A stretch of 28,706 nucleotides of DNA. Source: a virus. This document shows, in pieces, positions 28,419 through 28,706 of the stretch; within the stretch, counting starts at the first letter, position 1, and each line of letters starts with the position of its first letter. The DNA lies in the IMG/VR virus record IMGVR_UViG_3300042868_003420, positions 1-28,706 of that record; one strand, written 5' to 3'. Made by a program: the position numbers and the translations under genes. The notes under the pieces were generated by a model, which had not been told where the DNA came from, did not search any database, and saw only the letters and a program-made list of their open reading frames with translations.

Positions 28419-28706
28419 TTATGGGTAAACTCTTATTTCTATTGAAGTATTAACAAGCATATCATCAAATGGTGAAAAATTATCATATGTTCTTAAACTT
28501 ATTACATTATCTGAAATTCTACGTATGTCCAAAGTAGCGAAGTCACCACTACCCGCGGTGTTATCCGCTGAACCACCTACTACCCAAGTTTTATTTATTA
28601 AAAATGCACCTGTTAATGTAGCTTCATAATAACCAGCGCCAATTCGTGAAAAGATAATATCGCCAATTGTGTTTTCTAAAATAATAACAGTTGGGTCAAG
28701 TATTCC
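28419..28706 (-). CDS. Large tail/baseplate protein (C-terminal part, ends TAA)
   Basis: Continuation of the gene that starts at 2650. The frame runs without a stop to TAA at 28419-28421, five bases before the tape measure ATG at 28414. About 95 residues are encoded here, beginning GILDPTVIILENTIGDI. The C-terminal domain has the pattern (TISQTG...LENTIGDI...GYYEATLTGAF) of a small beta-rich module I have seen at the ends of flavobacterial phage tail proteins. It may be an exposed, exchangeable tip domain, which is inference. Bases 28580-28706 duplicate the start of the window. Confidence 0.75.
   Translation of the reverse strand, partial: GILDPTVIILENTIGDIIFSRIGAGYYEATLTGAFLINKTWVVGGSADNTAGSGDFATLDIRRISDNVISLRTYDNFSPFDDMLVNTSIEIRVYP
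28580..28706. repeat. Terminal direct repeat, right copy
   Basis: Exact duplicate of bases 1-127. One copy should be removed when the sequence is circularised. It lies inside the C-terminal coding part of the large tail gene that starts at 2650, so the gene is intact on the circle. Confidence 0.93.

Noticed and set aside
1-28706. Search for integrase, tRNA genes, CRISPR arrays and insertion sequences
   Set aside because: No tyrosine or serine recombinase motif, cloverleaf, spaced repeat array or transposase was recognised by eye, though tRNA absence should be confirmed computationally.

Overview
The window looks like the complete genome of a small, AT-rich tailed phage of a Bacteroidota host, most likely a Flavobacterium-like bacterium. 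The first 127 bases are repeated exactly as the last 127, so the contig closes into a circle of about 28,579 bp. The 936-residue tail gene that runs off the left edge continues in frame into the right end. The host guess rests on TAnnTTTG promoter boxes, the lack of strong Shine-Dalgarno sites, and protein families I know mainly from flavobacterial phages. A tape measure of 715 residues, a tail-tube-like protein and no visible sheath point to a siphovirus. I see no integrase, tRNA, rRNA, CRISPR array or insertion sequence.

Layout, read along the minus strand (high to low coordinates). From a promoter near 17.88 kb runs a block of small early genes (17.85-16.8 kb). Next comes a leader that looks like an attenuator (16.7-16.8 kb). 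It precedes the replication and recombination block: DUF6291-like protein, RecA-fold helicase, PP-loop (PAPS-reductase-like) enzyme, NinG, a winged-helix-like protein, an Erf annealing protein, a PD-(D/E)XK exonuclease and a small HTH protein. The block ends at a terminator at 10.63-10.66 kb. A new promoter then reads a DnaJ-type zinc protein, an orphan adenine methyltransferase, a two-helix membrane protein, a sigma-70-like regulator, both terminase subunits, tail fibre/lectin-like proteins, distal tail proteins, the tape measure (across the contig junction) and two tail/head-completion proteins (down to 25.4 kb).

At 24.16-25.39 kb two genes lie on the plus strand with their own promoter box. 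They resemble the tail-assembly chaperone pair normally found just before the tape measure. Minus-strand genes then resume: XkdF-like protease/scaffold, major capsid protein, tail tube (strong terminator), a structural protein, portal, an adaptor, a small repeat protein, a holin-like protein, an endolysin and a small protein, ending at a UUCG-loop terminator at 18.05 kb. Head and tail genes therefore run in unusual order on one strand (tail, tape measure, completion, capsid, portal), interrupted by an inverted chaperone cassette.

The most unexpected signal is a polar 7-mer, AAACACG (often AAACACGAA). By eye it occurs about 34 times on the minus strand and about twice on the plus strand, in all three codon phases and in two gaps between genes. 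It may be a Chi-like or other polarity signal. Other points of interest are a shared promoter/operator element, the attenuator-like leader RNA, and a 14-bp inverted repeat around a non-coding stretch next to the early promoter.
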